This document shows positions 43,596 through 51,223 of a stretch of 64,000 bases of DNA, one piece after another; within the stretch, counting starts at the first letter, position 1, and each line of letters begins with the position of its first letter. This stretch comes from Halobacterium rubrum (GTDB lineage Archaea; Halobacteriota; Halobacteria; Halobacteriales; Halobacteriaceae). The notes below the pieces were generated by a model that saw nothing but the letters and a program-made list of their open reading frames with translations, was not told the DNA's origin and made no database searches. The stretch spans positions 62,001-126,000 of the forward strand of contig NZ_JAJQQZ010000004.1 in the NCBI RefSeq assembly GCF_021729015.1, in the 5' to 3' direction. A program made the translations under genes and the position numbers.

Positions 43596-43832
43596 ATGGC
43601 ACGACCATTCAGAGACGGCGACACGGGCATGGATGTCCTGAGCAGCGACGGGGAGAAGATCGGGACCGTTCAGGAGGTGCACGGGGACACGGTACACGTG
43701 AAGCCGGAGCACGGCATCGCCGACAGCATCCGGCAGCGGCTCGGCTGGGAAGACGAGTCTGAGGACATGTACGCGCTCTCTCACGACCGCGTGCGGCAGT
43801 TCTCCGGGAACGAGATCCACCTGAAAGACTAG
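43596..43832 (+). CDS. PRC-barrel-like (DUF2171-type) protein
   Basis: The 78-residue protein reads MARPFRDGDTGMDVLSSDGE, then KIGTVQEVHGDTVHVKPEHG and DMYALSHDRVRQFSGNEIHL. The pattern G-MDVxSxDGxxIGxV...HVxP, ending in a short strand, is the PRC-barrel or DUF2171 fold found in small stress or surface-associated proteins. Function is unknown. Confidence 0.75.
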   Translation: MARPFRDGDTGMDVLSSDGEKIGTVQEVHGDTVHVKPEHGIADSIRQRLGWEDESEDMYALSHDRVRQFSGNEIHLKD

Positions 43833-43936
43833 TCGCTCTCCCCGGGCCACTGCACCCACGGGCGGCATCGCTACGCGCGCCTGCGGGGATACCGAACACT
43901 CCACTTATCGGTCGAGCGCCACCGACACTCGAATCG

Positions 43937-44677
43937 TCAGCAGCTGGCGACTTCGTTCTCGACGCCGTCGAGGTGGCTGAAGCCGACGACGGCGACGACG
44001 AGTTCGCCCCGAGCGGCGAAGCCGGCGAGCCGCCGCCCCATCTGTCGCTCGCGAACGCCGTCGAGGACGCGGGTGGCGGGCGGCGGGTCGAACGCGCGCA
44101 GCAGGGACGTGCTGCGGCTGACCCGAGAGGCCTCGTGGGACGCCTGCTCCCCGGGGCTGGCGTCCTGTGGACAGTCGTAATCCTGGGTGCGTTCGAAGTC
44201 GCCGCCGAGCCACCCCGGCGGCACGCCGGCCGCCTGGAGCCGGCCCCGGGCGGCGTGGACGCCGAGCCGGCCGAGGCCAGCGAGCGCCGACGCCACAGTC
44301 CGGACGTCCGGCCGCTCGTCAGCGACCACCGACGCCAGCGACCGTAGCGTCCCGCGGCCGGGGGCGTCGACCCCGACGACGGCGGCGTCGGCTGCCGCGG
44401 CGTCCGCAGCGGCGGTCATCTCGCCGCCAGCCCCGTCCGTGTCGGTGAACGCAGGCGTCAGTGCGTTCGGCGCCTCGAGGGCGACAACGTCGGGGTCGAG
44501 CGCGTCGACGACCCGGCGTGCCCGAGCGACGCTCGCGGGGTGGTCGTGAACGACGCCGAGCAGCACCACTGGGTCCGGGGCGTCGTCGACGAGGCGGACG
44601 TAAGCACCGTCAATTCGGGGGTCGGTGTCGGCGAGGCCGTCGAGCCGTCGCCGGAGTTCGGCAGTGTCAGTCGTCAC
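43937..44677 (-). CDS. TraB/PrgY-like (TIKI superfamily) domain protein
   Basis: The 246-residue protein starts with GTG (MTTDTAELRRRLDGLADTDP). It shows VVLLGVVHDHPASVARARRV near 38 (first GxxH), PDVVALEAPNALTPAF near 63, and a final VVAVVGFSHLDGVENEV (second GxxH-like motif). These are the conserved elements of the TraB/PrgY/TIKI fold, some members of which are metalloproteases. No membrane helix follows, unlike larger archaeal TraB proteins. It diverges from the beta-helix lipoprotein gene. Confidence 0.72.
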   Translation of the reverse strand: MTTDTAELRRRLDGLADTDPRIDGAYVRLVDDAPDPVVLLGVVHDHPASVARARRVVDALDPDVVALEAPNALTPAFTDTDGAGGEMTAAADAAAADAAVVGVDAPGRGTLRSLASVVADERPDVRTVASALAGLGRLGVHAARGRLQAAGVPPGWLGGDFERTQDYDCPQDASPGEQASHEASRVSRSTSLLRAFDPPPATRVLDGVRERQMGRRLAGFAARGELVVAVVGFSHLDGVENEVASC

Positions 44678-44747
44678 GGTGGCGGGTGGTCGGGTATCCG
44701 ACCGTTACCTGCGGTATTGGCCGGTGCTACTTACGTTGCCCGGCGCC

Positions 44748-44762
44748 GTAGGGTCGTCCTAC
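44748..44762. promoter_or_regulatory. GTAGG-N5-CCTAC inverted repeat upstream of the beta-helix lipoprotein
   Basis: The repeat has the same half-sites as the cluster at 40793-41064. It lies 18 bp before the TATA-like box of the lipoprotein gene and about 70 bp from the start of the divergent TraB-like gene. A shared regulator is suggested. Confidence 0.5.
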
Positions 44763-44779
44763 TCGCCACACTCCCGCCG

Positions 44780-44788
44780 CATAACTAA
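44780..44788 (+). promoter_or_regulatory. CATAACTAA promoter box of the beta-helix lipoprotein
   Basis: It lies 33 nt before the ATG at 44821, so the transcript would start a few nucleotides before the gene. It belongs to the CATAACAAT group of the polysaccharide region. Confidence 0.5.
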
Positions 44789-44813
44789 CAGACGCGGCTG
44801 TCTGCACGCAGAC
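44789..44813. promoter_or_regulatory. Overlapping CAGAC/GTCTG inverted repeats at the presumed transcription start
   Basis: CAGAC (44789-44793), GTCTG (44800-44804) and CAGAC (44809-44813) form two overlapping palindromes; GTCTGCACGCAGAC is perfect with a 2-nt centre. Placed between the TATA-like box and the start codon, it could be a repressor site. Confidence 0.45.
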
Positions 44814-44820
44814 GACACTC

Positions 44821-46236
44821 ATGCGCCGGCGAAGGTTCCTGGCGACGGTCGCAGCGGCTGCCACAGTCGGGCTCGCCGGGTGCGGCGGCCGCGAGGACGA
44901 CGACCCGCCACCGCCGGGTCCGGGGCCGCACGAACAGCCAGAGGTGCCGGCACGGACGACGGGCGAGGAAAGCCGGTATCCGGCAGCCATCGCTTCCGAG
45001 TGGGGGTTCGACGAGGTCGTGAACCTCGGCACGGAGGGCGCCGACCAGACGGGCGCGCGGGAGACGGCGGACTACTTCGAGGACCACCTCCGGGACGGCA
45101 CGCTCGTCTACCTGCCGCCCGGCCGCTACGAGCTCGGCCGCACGGTCAGCGTCAGCGACGCGTCCACGGGAATCGTCGGCGAGAACGCCACCATCGTCCC
45201 GCCAGACGGCTACGACGGCACGCTGTTCGCGCTCGGCTACCCCGAACCGCTCTCCGAGGTCCTGATCGCGGGGCTCACCTTCGACTTCCGGGCCGAGGAC
45301 ACGGGCGCCCGGCCGCTGTTCGCGATGGCGGACGACCGCATCGTCGCCCGGGAACTCGACGTCCGGGGGCGCATCGACGTCGGGCAGGACCAGCTCCGGT
45401 TCGACGTCACCGAGCCCGACGGGACGGCGCGCGTCGAGAACGTCCGTCTTCCGGACGGCGGGGTCCCGGGCACCGGCGTGACCGGCATGGAGGTCGGCGA
45501 CCAGAACCACGGCGACCTGGCGTTCGTGGACTGCCACGTCGCCGGGTTCCCTGACAACGGCCTGTACGCGAACCCGCCCGAGGGGGAAGTCTCGGTGCTC
45601 GGTGGCTCGTACCTGAACAACGGCATCTCGGGCGTCCGCATCGAGACGAAGGACGCCAGCGTCGTGCGCGGCGTCCACGTGCGCTGTGACGATCGCAGCG
45701 ACGCCGGCGAGAACATGCGCGGCATCCGGCTGCGGAGCGGCGAGAGCCTGCTCGTCGAGGACTGCCTGGTGGAGATGCTGGAAGTGACTTCCAGCGACGG
45801 CGGCATCGTGTTCTCCTCGGAGCTCGGGTCCGCGACCGTCCAGAACTGCCAGGTCAGGGTGGACGCCGACGACGTCAACGCCGTCCGCATCAAGGCGCCG
45901 GGCGACAGCACAGCCGAGGACGCCCACCACGGGCCGTTCCGCTGCGAGAACGTCGTCGTCACCGGCGAGGCGACCGGCGGCGCGGCCGTCGCGGCGGCGA
46001 ACCGGCGGGGCTGCGAGTTCGCGAACCTCTGTGTCCACCAGCCCGGCGACGACCGCGACGGCATCGTCGCCGAGGACGTCACCGGCGAGGTCCACGACTC
46101 CTACGTCTCGGTGACTGGCGACCCGCTGTCGTTCACCGGGTCGGCCATCTCGCAGCGCAACGTCACCGTGAACCGCGACCCCCGGGACGCCGACAGCGCC
46201 GTCGACCGCTGGTGTTCGCAGCCGTCCCGGGAGTGA
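44821..46236 (+). CDS. Right-handed beta-helix lipoprotein
   Basis: The 471-residue protein has RRRRF near the start, a hydrophobic stretch and a lipobox LAGC (Cys21), so it is exported (probably Tat) and lipid-anchored. A Pro-rich spacer follows. From about 75 there is a substrate-type opening (DGTLVYLPPGRYELGRTVSV) as in pectin-lyase-like folds. Beta-helix coils with strands such as VSVLGGSYLNNGISGVRIE, MRGIRLRSGESLLVEDCLVE and ATVQNCQVRVD run to the end. It is homologous to the Tat protein at 38891. Enzyme activity is plausible but unproven. Confidence 0.82.
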   Translation: MRRRRFLATVAAAATVGLAGCGGREDDDPPPPGPGPHEQPEVPARTTGEESRYPAAIASEWGFDEVVNLGTEGADQTGARETADYFEDHLRDGTLVYLPPGRYELGRTVSVSDASTGIVGENATIVPPDGYDGTLFALGYPEPLSEVLIAGLTFDFRAEDTGARPLFAMADDRIVARELDVRGRIDVGQDQLRFDVTEPDGTARVENVRLPDGGVPGTGVTGMEVGDQNHGDLAFVDCHVAGFPDNGLYANPPEGEVSVLGGSYLNNGISGVRIETKDASVVRGVHVRCDDRSDAGENMRGIRLRSGESLLVEDCLVEMLEVTSSDGGIVFSSELGSATVQNCQVRVDADDVNAVRIKAPGDSTAEDAHHGPFRCENVVVTGEATGGAAVAAANRRGCEFANLCVHQPGDDRDGIVAEDVTGEVHDSYVSVTGDPLSFTGSAISQRNVTVNRDPRDADSAVDRWCSQPSRE

Positions 46237-46268
46237 CCAAGGCGACTGCTAACCCCGGCAAACGCGTC

Positions 46269-46277
46269 CATAACAAT
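46269..46277 (+). promoter_or_regulatory. CATAACAAT promoter box of the polysaccharide operon
   Basis: This is the first promoter of the overlapping biosynthetic run. It predicts a transcription start near 46304, about 90 nt before the acetyltransferase ATG, so this transcript has a leader, unlike others with the same box. Confidence 0.5.
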
Positions 46278-46323
46278 GCTCCGACGCTGGCATGCACCGA
46301 CAACCGCCACTGCGGTGTTCACA

Positions 46324-46398
46324 ATGCAGGATTACTCACAGCCGTCGAGGGGGGAAACGAACGGACAGGCACGCCGGACGTCCGGGGGGCGGCGATGA
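46324..46398 (+). CDS. Possible 24-residue upstream reading frame coupled to the acetyltransferase
   Basis: ATG at 46324 opens MQDYSQPSRGETNGQARRTS followed by four residues, and its TGA overlaps the acetyltransferase ATG (ATGA, 46395-46398). It starts about 20 nt after the predicted transcription start. It may be a leader peptide for coupling or simply chance; the sequence has no known motif. Confidence 0.3.
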   Translation: MQDYSQPSRGETNGQARRTSGGRR

Positions 46399-46970
46399 CC
46401 GGTGCCGGAACGCGGCCGACTGGCGTCCACCCGGAGGCGACGCTGGGTGAGGGCGGCGCCGGTGACCCGACGATCGGCGCCGACCCGACCATCCGCAGCG
46501 GCACCGTCGTCTACGCCGACGTGACCATCGGCGACCGCTTCACGACCGGACACGGGGCGGTCGTCCGGGAGGCGACGACCATCGGCGACGACGTGCTCGT
46601 CGGGACGCACGCCGTCGTCGACGGCTCCTGCCGGCTGGGCGACGAGGTCAGCCTCCAGACGGGGGTCTACCTGCCGACGGGGACGACCGTCGGCGACCGC
46701 GCGTTCTTCGGGCCGCACGCCGTCCTGACGAACGACCCGTACCCGCTGCGCGAGGAAGCGAGTGAGCTGTCGGCGCCGACCGTCGAGGCCGACGCCTCCA
46801 TCGGCGCGAACGCCACCGTGCTCCCGGGAGTGACCGTGGGAGAGCGCGCGTTCGTCGCGGCGAACGCCGTCGTCACTGAGGACGTGCTGCCGGACACGCT
46901 GGCCGTCGGCGCGCCGGCGCGTCACGAGCCGCTGCCGGAGCGACTCCGGGGAGGGAACGATTCGTCGTGA
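46395..46970 (+). CDS. Hexapeptide (left-handed beta-helix) N-acetyltransferase, WbpD-like
   Basis: The 191-residue enzyme (ATG 46395, MTGAGTRPTGVHPEATLGEG) shows hexapeptide repeats: PTIGADPTIRSGTVVYADVT, TIGDDVLVGTHAVVDGS, EADASIGANATVLPGVTVGE. Typical acceptor-site residues GAVVRE and FFGPHAVLTNDPYP are present. In context it should acetylate the 3-amino group of a UDP-2-acetamido-3-amino-uronic acid, as WbpD does. An earlier GTG at 46317 is in frame but adds no family sequence. The aminotransferase start overlaps its stop. Confidence 0.85.
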   Translation: MTGAGTRPTGVHPEATLGEGGAGDPTIGADPTIRSGTVVYADVTIGDRFTTGHGAVVREATTIGDDVLVGTHAVVDGSCRLGDEVSLQTGVYLPTGTTVGDRAFFGPHAVLTNDPYPLREEASELSAPTVEADASIGANATVLPGVTVGERAFVAANAVVTEDVLPDTLAVGAPARHEPLPERLRGGNDSS

Positions 46971-48085
46971 TTCCCATCGCCGACCCACAGCTGGGCGCCG
47001 CCGAGCGGGACGCCGTCTGCGAGGTGCTGGAGGACGGCCAGCTGGCCGACGGCCCCGTGGTCCGCGAGTTCGAGTCCGAGTTCGCCGACCACACCGGCGT
47101 CGAGCACGCCGTCGCGACGACCAACGGCACCACCGCCCTGCACGCCACCTTCGAGGCGCTCGGCGTCGGCGACGGGGACAGGGTCGTGACGACGCCGTTC
47201 TCGTTCGTCGCGAGCGCGAACGCCGTCAGGCTCGCCGGCGGCACGCCCGTGTTCGCCGACGTCGACCCCGACACGCTCACGCTGGACCCGGACGCCGTAG
47301 CCGACGCCGTCGCCCGCCACGACAGCGTGGCCGCCATCCTCGCCGTCCACCTCTACGGCACGCCCGCCGAGATGCGGGACCTCCGGGACGTCGCCGACGA
47401 CCACGGCCTCGCGCTCGTCGAGGACGCCGCGCAGGCCCACGGCGCGACCCACCGCGGCGAGCCCGTGGGGTCGCTGGCCGACGCCGCCTGCTTCTCCTTC
47501 TACCCGACGAAGAACATGACCAGCGGCGAGGGCGGGATGGTGACGACCGACCACGACGCCGTCGCCGAGCGCGTCCGCCGGTTCGCCGACCACGGCCGCA
47601 CCGAGGGGTACGCCCACGCCGACCTCGGCCACAACTTCCGGATGACGAGCCTGTGTGCCGCCATCGGGCGCGCACAGCTCCGGCGGCTGCCGGCGTTCAA
47701 CACCGCGCGCCGCGAGCACGCCGACCGACTGACCGAGCGGCTGGCCGACACGCACGTCGAGACGCCGACCGAGCCCGCCGCCGCCACCTCGGTCTACCAC
47801 CAGTACACGGTGCAGACCGACTACCGGGAGAACCTCCGCTCGCACCTCGCGGACGAGGGCGTCCAGACCGGCGTCTACTACCCGACGCCCATCCACGAGC
47901 AGCCCGCCTACGACGACTTCGAGGCCGACTGTCCGGTGGCGGAGCGCGCGGCCGACCGGGTGGTGTCGCTGCCCGTCCACCCCGGCCTCGACGATGCGGA
48001 CGTCGAGGCCGTCGCCAGCGCCGTCGAGTCGTTCGACGCGACCGTGCTCCCCGAGACAGCCGAAGCCGGCGAGGTGTCCTCGTGA
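46967..48085 (+). CDS. DegT/DnrJ/EryC1 family aminotransferase, WbpE-like
   Basis: This PLP-dependent enzyme has 372 residues and a GTG start overlapping the previous stop (GTGA). It shows NGTTALHATFEALGVGDGD near 53, VEDAAQAHGA near 151, and the PLP lysine in CFSFYPTKNMTSGEGGM (Lys182). FRMTSLCAAIGRAQLRRLP near 225 is the family substrate segment. With its neighbours it should transaminate a 3-keto UDP-sugar acid using glutamate. The Gfo/Idh gene overlaps its end by 4 bp. Confidence 0.9.
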   Translation: MIPIADPQLGAAERDAVCEVLEDGQLADGPVVREFESEFADHTGVEHAVATTNGTTALHATFEALGVGDGDRVVTTPFSFVASANAVRLAGGTPVFADVDPDTLTLDPDAVADAVARHDSVAAILAVHLYGTPAEMRDLRDVADDHGLALVEDAAQAHGATHRGEPVGSLADAACFSFYPTKNMTSGEGGMVTTDHDAVAERVRRFADHGRTEGYAHADLGHNFRMTSLCAAIGRAQLRRLPAFNTARREHADRLTERLADTHVETPTEPAAATSVYHQYTVQTDYRENLRSHLADEGVQTGVYYPTPIHEQPAYDDFEADCPVAERAADRVVSLPVHPGLDDADVEAVASAVESFDATVLPETAEAGEVSS

Positions 48086-49050
48086 CCGACCCCATGCCGG
48101 TCGGCGTCGTCGGCGTCGGGAGCATGGGCCGCAACCACGCCCGGGTGTACGACGAACTCGACGACGCGACGCTCGTCGGGGTCGCTGACGTCGACGCCGA
48201 GCGCGCCAGCGAGGTCGCCGACGCCCACGCCACCCGGGCGATGGACACCCCGGACCTGCTGGACGCCGTCGACGCAGTCTCCGTCGTCGTGCCGACGCCG
48301 TACCACGCCGACGTCGTCAGCGACTGCATCCACGCCGACGTGCACGCCCTGGTCGAGAAGCCGTTCGTCGGCGACGTCGCCACCGGCCGGGAGCTCGCCG
48401 CCGCAGCCGACAGCGCCGGCGTCACGCTCCAGGTCGGCCACGTCGAACGGTTCAATCCGGCGGTCCGCACGGTCGCCGAGGTGGTCGAGAACCTCGATGT
48501 GCTCGCCGTCGACGCACAGCGCCTCGGCCCGCCGCTGGACCGCGACCTCGGGTCGAACGTCGTCCACGACCTCATGATACACGACCTCGACGTGGTGTGT
48601 GCGCTGCTCGGGGACACCCCGGACTCGGTGACGGCGGCCGGCGGCCACGACGGCCAGTACGCCACCGCCACGACGACGTTCCCCGGCGGCGTCGTCGGGT
48701 CGTTCACGGCGTCCCGCGTGACCCAGCAGAAGGTCCGCCGGCTCGCCATCACCGCCCGCGAGTGCCGGGTGCTCGTCGACTACACCGACCAGTCCGTCGA
48801 GATCCACCGGTCGTCGGCGCCGGAGTACGTCGCCGGCAACGGCGGGTTCCGCCACCGCACCGAGAGCGTCGTCGAGCGACCGATGGTGGACAACGGCGAG
48901 CCGCTCGCCCACGAGCTCACGGCGTTCCTCGAAGCCATCCGGGCCGGCTCCGAGCCCGTCGTCTCCGCCGAGGACGGCCTGCGCGCGCTCGAACTGGCGA
49001 CGCGGATCGACGACCTCGCCAGCCGGCGGCCCGCGGAGGTGACGCCGTGA
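48082..49050 (+). CDS. Gfo/Idh/MocA family oxidoreductase, WbpB-like
   Basis: The 322-residue NAD-dependent enzyme starts with GTG. The Rossmann motif VVGVGSMGRNHARVY is at 9-23, the family EKP motif at 92-94 (HALVEKPFVG) and GHVERFNPAVRTV near 122 follow. SNVVHDLMIHDLDVVCALLG near 160 contains the conserved D-x-x-x-H region. Its predicted step is oxidation of C3 of UDP-N-acetylglucosaminuronate, preparing the keto group for the aminotransferase. It overlaps both neighbours by 4 bp. Confidence 0.88.
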   Translation: MTDPMPVGVVGVGSMGRNHARVYDELDDATLVGVADVDAERASEVADAHATRAMDTPDLLDAVDAVSVVVPTPYHADVVSDCIHADVHALVEKPFVGDVATGRELAAAADSAGVTLQVGHVERFNPAVRTVAEVVENLDVLAVDAQRLGPPLDRDLGSNVVHDLMIHDLDVVCALLGDTPDSVTAAGGHDGQYATATTTFPGGVVGSFTASRVTQQKVRRLAITARECRVLVDYTDQSVEIHRSSAPEYVAGNGGFRHRTESVVERPMVDNGEPLAHELTAFLEAIRAGSEPVVSAEDGLRALELATRIDDLASRRPAEVTP

Positions 49051-50450
49051 GCCGCGCGCTGTACGGCGCCCGCGCCGGCGAGGAGGTCCAGCGCGGCTGG
49101 CTGCGCACCGCCGACGTCCCGGTCGCCGTCTACGGGCTCGGGAAGATGGGGCTGCCGCTGGCCGCCGTCTACGCCGAGACCACGGGCAACGTCACCGGCG
49201 TCGACGTCGACCCGGCGGTCGTCGACACGGTCAACGCCGGCGACTGCCCCGTCGAGCGCGAGCCCGGCCTCCCGCAGCTCGTCGCCGACCTCGTCGGCCG
49301 CGGCGCGCTGCGCGCCACGACGGACGGGCCGGAGGCGGCCGCCGAGGCGAGCGTCCACGTCGTCATCGTCCCGACGCTCGTGGCGGACGGCGAGCCGGAC
49401 CTCTCGGCGGTCGAGTCGGTCGTCGCCGACGTCGCCGCCGGCCTCGAAGCCGGCGACGTGGTCTTCTTCGAGTCCACGCTCCCGCCCGGCGCCACCGACG
49501 ACGTGCTCGTGCCCGTGCTCGCCGAGCAGAGCGGCCTCGACCGGGACGCCTTCGGCGCGGCGGTGTGCCCGGAGCGGACGTCCAGCGGGCGCGCGCTCGC
49601 CGACGTCCGCGGCACCCACCCGAAGGTCGTCGGCGGCACCGACCCCGAAGCCACCAGAGTCGCCGAACTCGTCTACGGGGAGCTCGTCGACAACGACCTC
49701 GTCCCGGTCGCGGACGCCCGCACGGCGGAGGCGGTGAAGGTCTTCGAGGGGCTCTACCGGGACGCCAACATCGCGCTGGCAAACGACCTCGCGCGCCTCG
49801 CAGACGACCTCTCGGTGGACGTCAGGGAGGCCATCGACGCCGCCAACACCCAGCCGTACTGCGACATCCACACCCCGGGGCCGGGCGTCGGCGGCCACTG
49901 CATCCCCTACTACCCGTACTTCGTGCTCGGGTGGCTCGACGGTGACGCCCCGCTCGTGCGGACAGCCCGGGAGGTCAACGACTCGATGCCCGGGTTCGTC
50001 GTCGACCGGGTGGCCGAGGGGCTGGCAGCGCGCGAGCGCTCGCCGGCCGCAGCAGACGGCGGCGACCCGGATGGCGGCGAGGCAGGCGACGGGGCGGCCC
50101 TCGCGGGTGCGAGTGTCGCCGTGCTCGGTCTCACGTACCGGGCGGGCGTCCGGGAGACACGTGCCAGCCCCGGGGTCGCCGTCTGCGAGCGCCTCGCCGA
50201 GCGCGGCGCGACCGTCCACGCCGCCGACCCGCTCGTGGACGCCGGCGACGACGTCCCCGCCAGCGACGTGGCAGTCGACGACCTGCCCGTGCTGGACCTC
50301 GACGCCGCTGTGCTGGCGGCCGCCCACGACGAGTTCGACGCCGTCGACTGGCGGGCGTTCGACCCCCTGGTCGTCGTCGACGGCCGGGACGCACTGGACC
50401 TCGCCGGCACCGACCACCGCCGGTACGTCGTCGGGAGGGGATGGCAGTGA
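49047..50450 (+). CDS. UDP-N-acetyl sugar 6-dehydrogenase, WbpA/WecC-like
   Basis: The 467-residue enzyme (GTG start) oxidises C6 of a UDP-N-acetylhexosamine to the uronic acid. An N-terminal Rossmann domain carries AVYGLGKMGLPLAAVYAETT (27-46). The central domain has FESTLPPGATDDVLVPVL, CPERTSSGRAL, the lysine of EAVKVFEGLYRDANIALAND (Lys231) and the catalytic Cys285 in GPGVGGHCIPYYPYF. The C-terminal domain has VAVLGLTYRAGVRETRASPG. An Ala/Gly/Asp-rich insertion of about 20 residues lies near 330-350. The following gene overlaps its end. Confidence 0.92.
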   Translation: MSRALYGARAGEEVQRGWLRTADVPVAVYGLGKMGLPLAAVYAETTGNVTGVDVDPAVVDTVNAGDCPVEREPGLPQLVADLVGRGALRATTDGPEAAAEASVHVVIVPTLVADGEPDLSAVESVVADVAAGLEAGDVVFFESTLPPGATDDVLVPVLAEQSGLDRDAFGAAVCPERTSSGRALADVRGTHPKVVGGTDPEATRVAELVYGELVDNDLVPVADARTAEAVKVFEGLYRDANIALANDLARLADDLSVDVREAIDAANTQPYCDIHTPGPGVGGHCIPYYPYFVLGWLDGDAPLVRTAREVNDSMPGFVVDRVAEGLAARERSPAAADGGDPDGGEAGDGAALAGASVAVLGLTYRAGVRETRASPGVAVCERLAERGATVHAADPLVDAGDDVPASDVAVDDLPVLDLDAAVLAAAHDEFDAVDWRAFDPLVVVDGRDALDLAGTDHRRYVVGRGWQ

Positions 50451-51223
50451 CCGACGAGTTCACGCACGCCGCGTACGCGGAGCTGCTGGGTGCGCTCGCG
50501 GACGCCGGCTACGAGACGCTGACCGTCCGGGAGTACCTCCGCGCCGGCAGCCTCCCGGAGCGCTTCGTCGTCCTCCGCCACGACGTCGACCGGAAGCCCC
50601 GCCGTGCCGAGGCGCTCGCCCGCCTCGAAGCCGAGTTCGACGCCTCGGCGTCGTACTACCTCCACCCGAGCGCGTTCCGGGAGGGGCGGGCCGAACGGCT
50701 CGTCGACCTCGGCCACGAGGTCGGCTACCACTACGACGACGTGGCGACCACCCGGGGCGACCTCGATACCGCTCGCGCGCTGTTCGCGAACAACCTCCGA
50801 GTGTTCCGGCGCGCCTGCGACGTGGCGACCGTGAGCCCGCATGCCGCCGCGCTCTCCCAGCACGACAACACAGTGCTCTGGCAGCGCGGGCCGTCGTTCG
50901 AGGAGTTCGGGCTGCTCGGCGACGCCGACCGCTCGGTGGACTACGTCGACCTGTCGTTCTTCTCGGACGCCGGTCGGACGTTCCGGGAGCGGCCCGCCGA
51001 CCGTGCCCGGTCGCTCGGCGAGCGCGACCAGCCCACCACCGCCGAGACGGCCAGCGACCTCGCCGCGCAGTTCCGTGCCGGTTCGCCGGCGCGAGTCTGC
51101 GTGCTCACGCACCCCTGCCGGTGGACGAACTCGCTGCCGGCGCGCGTCGTCTCCCGCTCCCGGGACCGGGCCGCGACGCTCGTCTACCGGGGCGCGACGC
51201 TGTTCGGCGGGCCGGAGGCATGA
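50441..51223 (+). CDS. Polysaccharide deacetylase-like protein
   Basis: The 260-residue protein carries the CE4-like start FVVLRHDVDRKPRRAEALAR (Asp in the HDVD motif), then ASYYLHPSAFREGRAERLV and LGHEVGYHYDDVATTRGDL, and a final VCVLTHPCRWTN. It belongs to the divergent deacetylases found next to glycan clusters. An ATG at 50441 and a GTG at 50447 are both possible; the GTG would keep the GTGA overlap seen throughout this operon. It may remove acetyl groups from the assembled sugar. Confidence 0.78.
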   Translation: MAVTDEFTHAAYAELLGALADAGYETLTVREYLRAGSLPERFVVLRHDVDRKPRRAEALARLEAEFDASASYYLHPSAFREGRAERLVDLGHEVGYHYDDVATTRGDLDTARALFANNLRVFRRACDVATVSPHAAALSQHDNTVLWQRGPSFEEFGLLGDADRSVDYVDLSFFSDAGRTFRERPADRARSLGERDQPTTAETASDLAAQFRAGSPARVCVLTHPCRWTNSLPARVVSRSRDRAATLVYRGATLFGGPEA

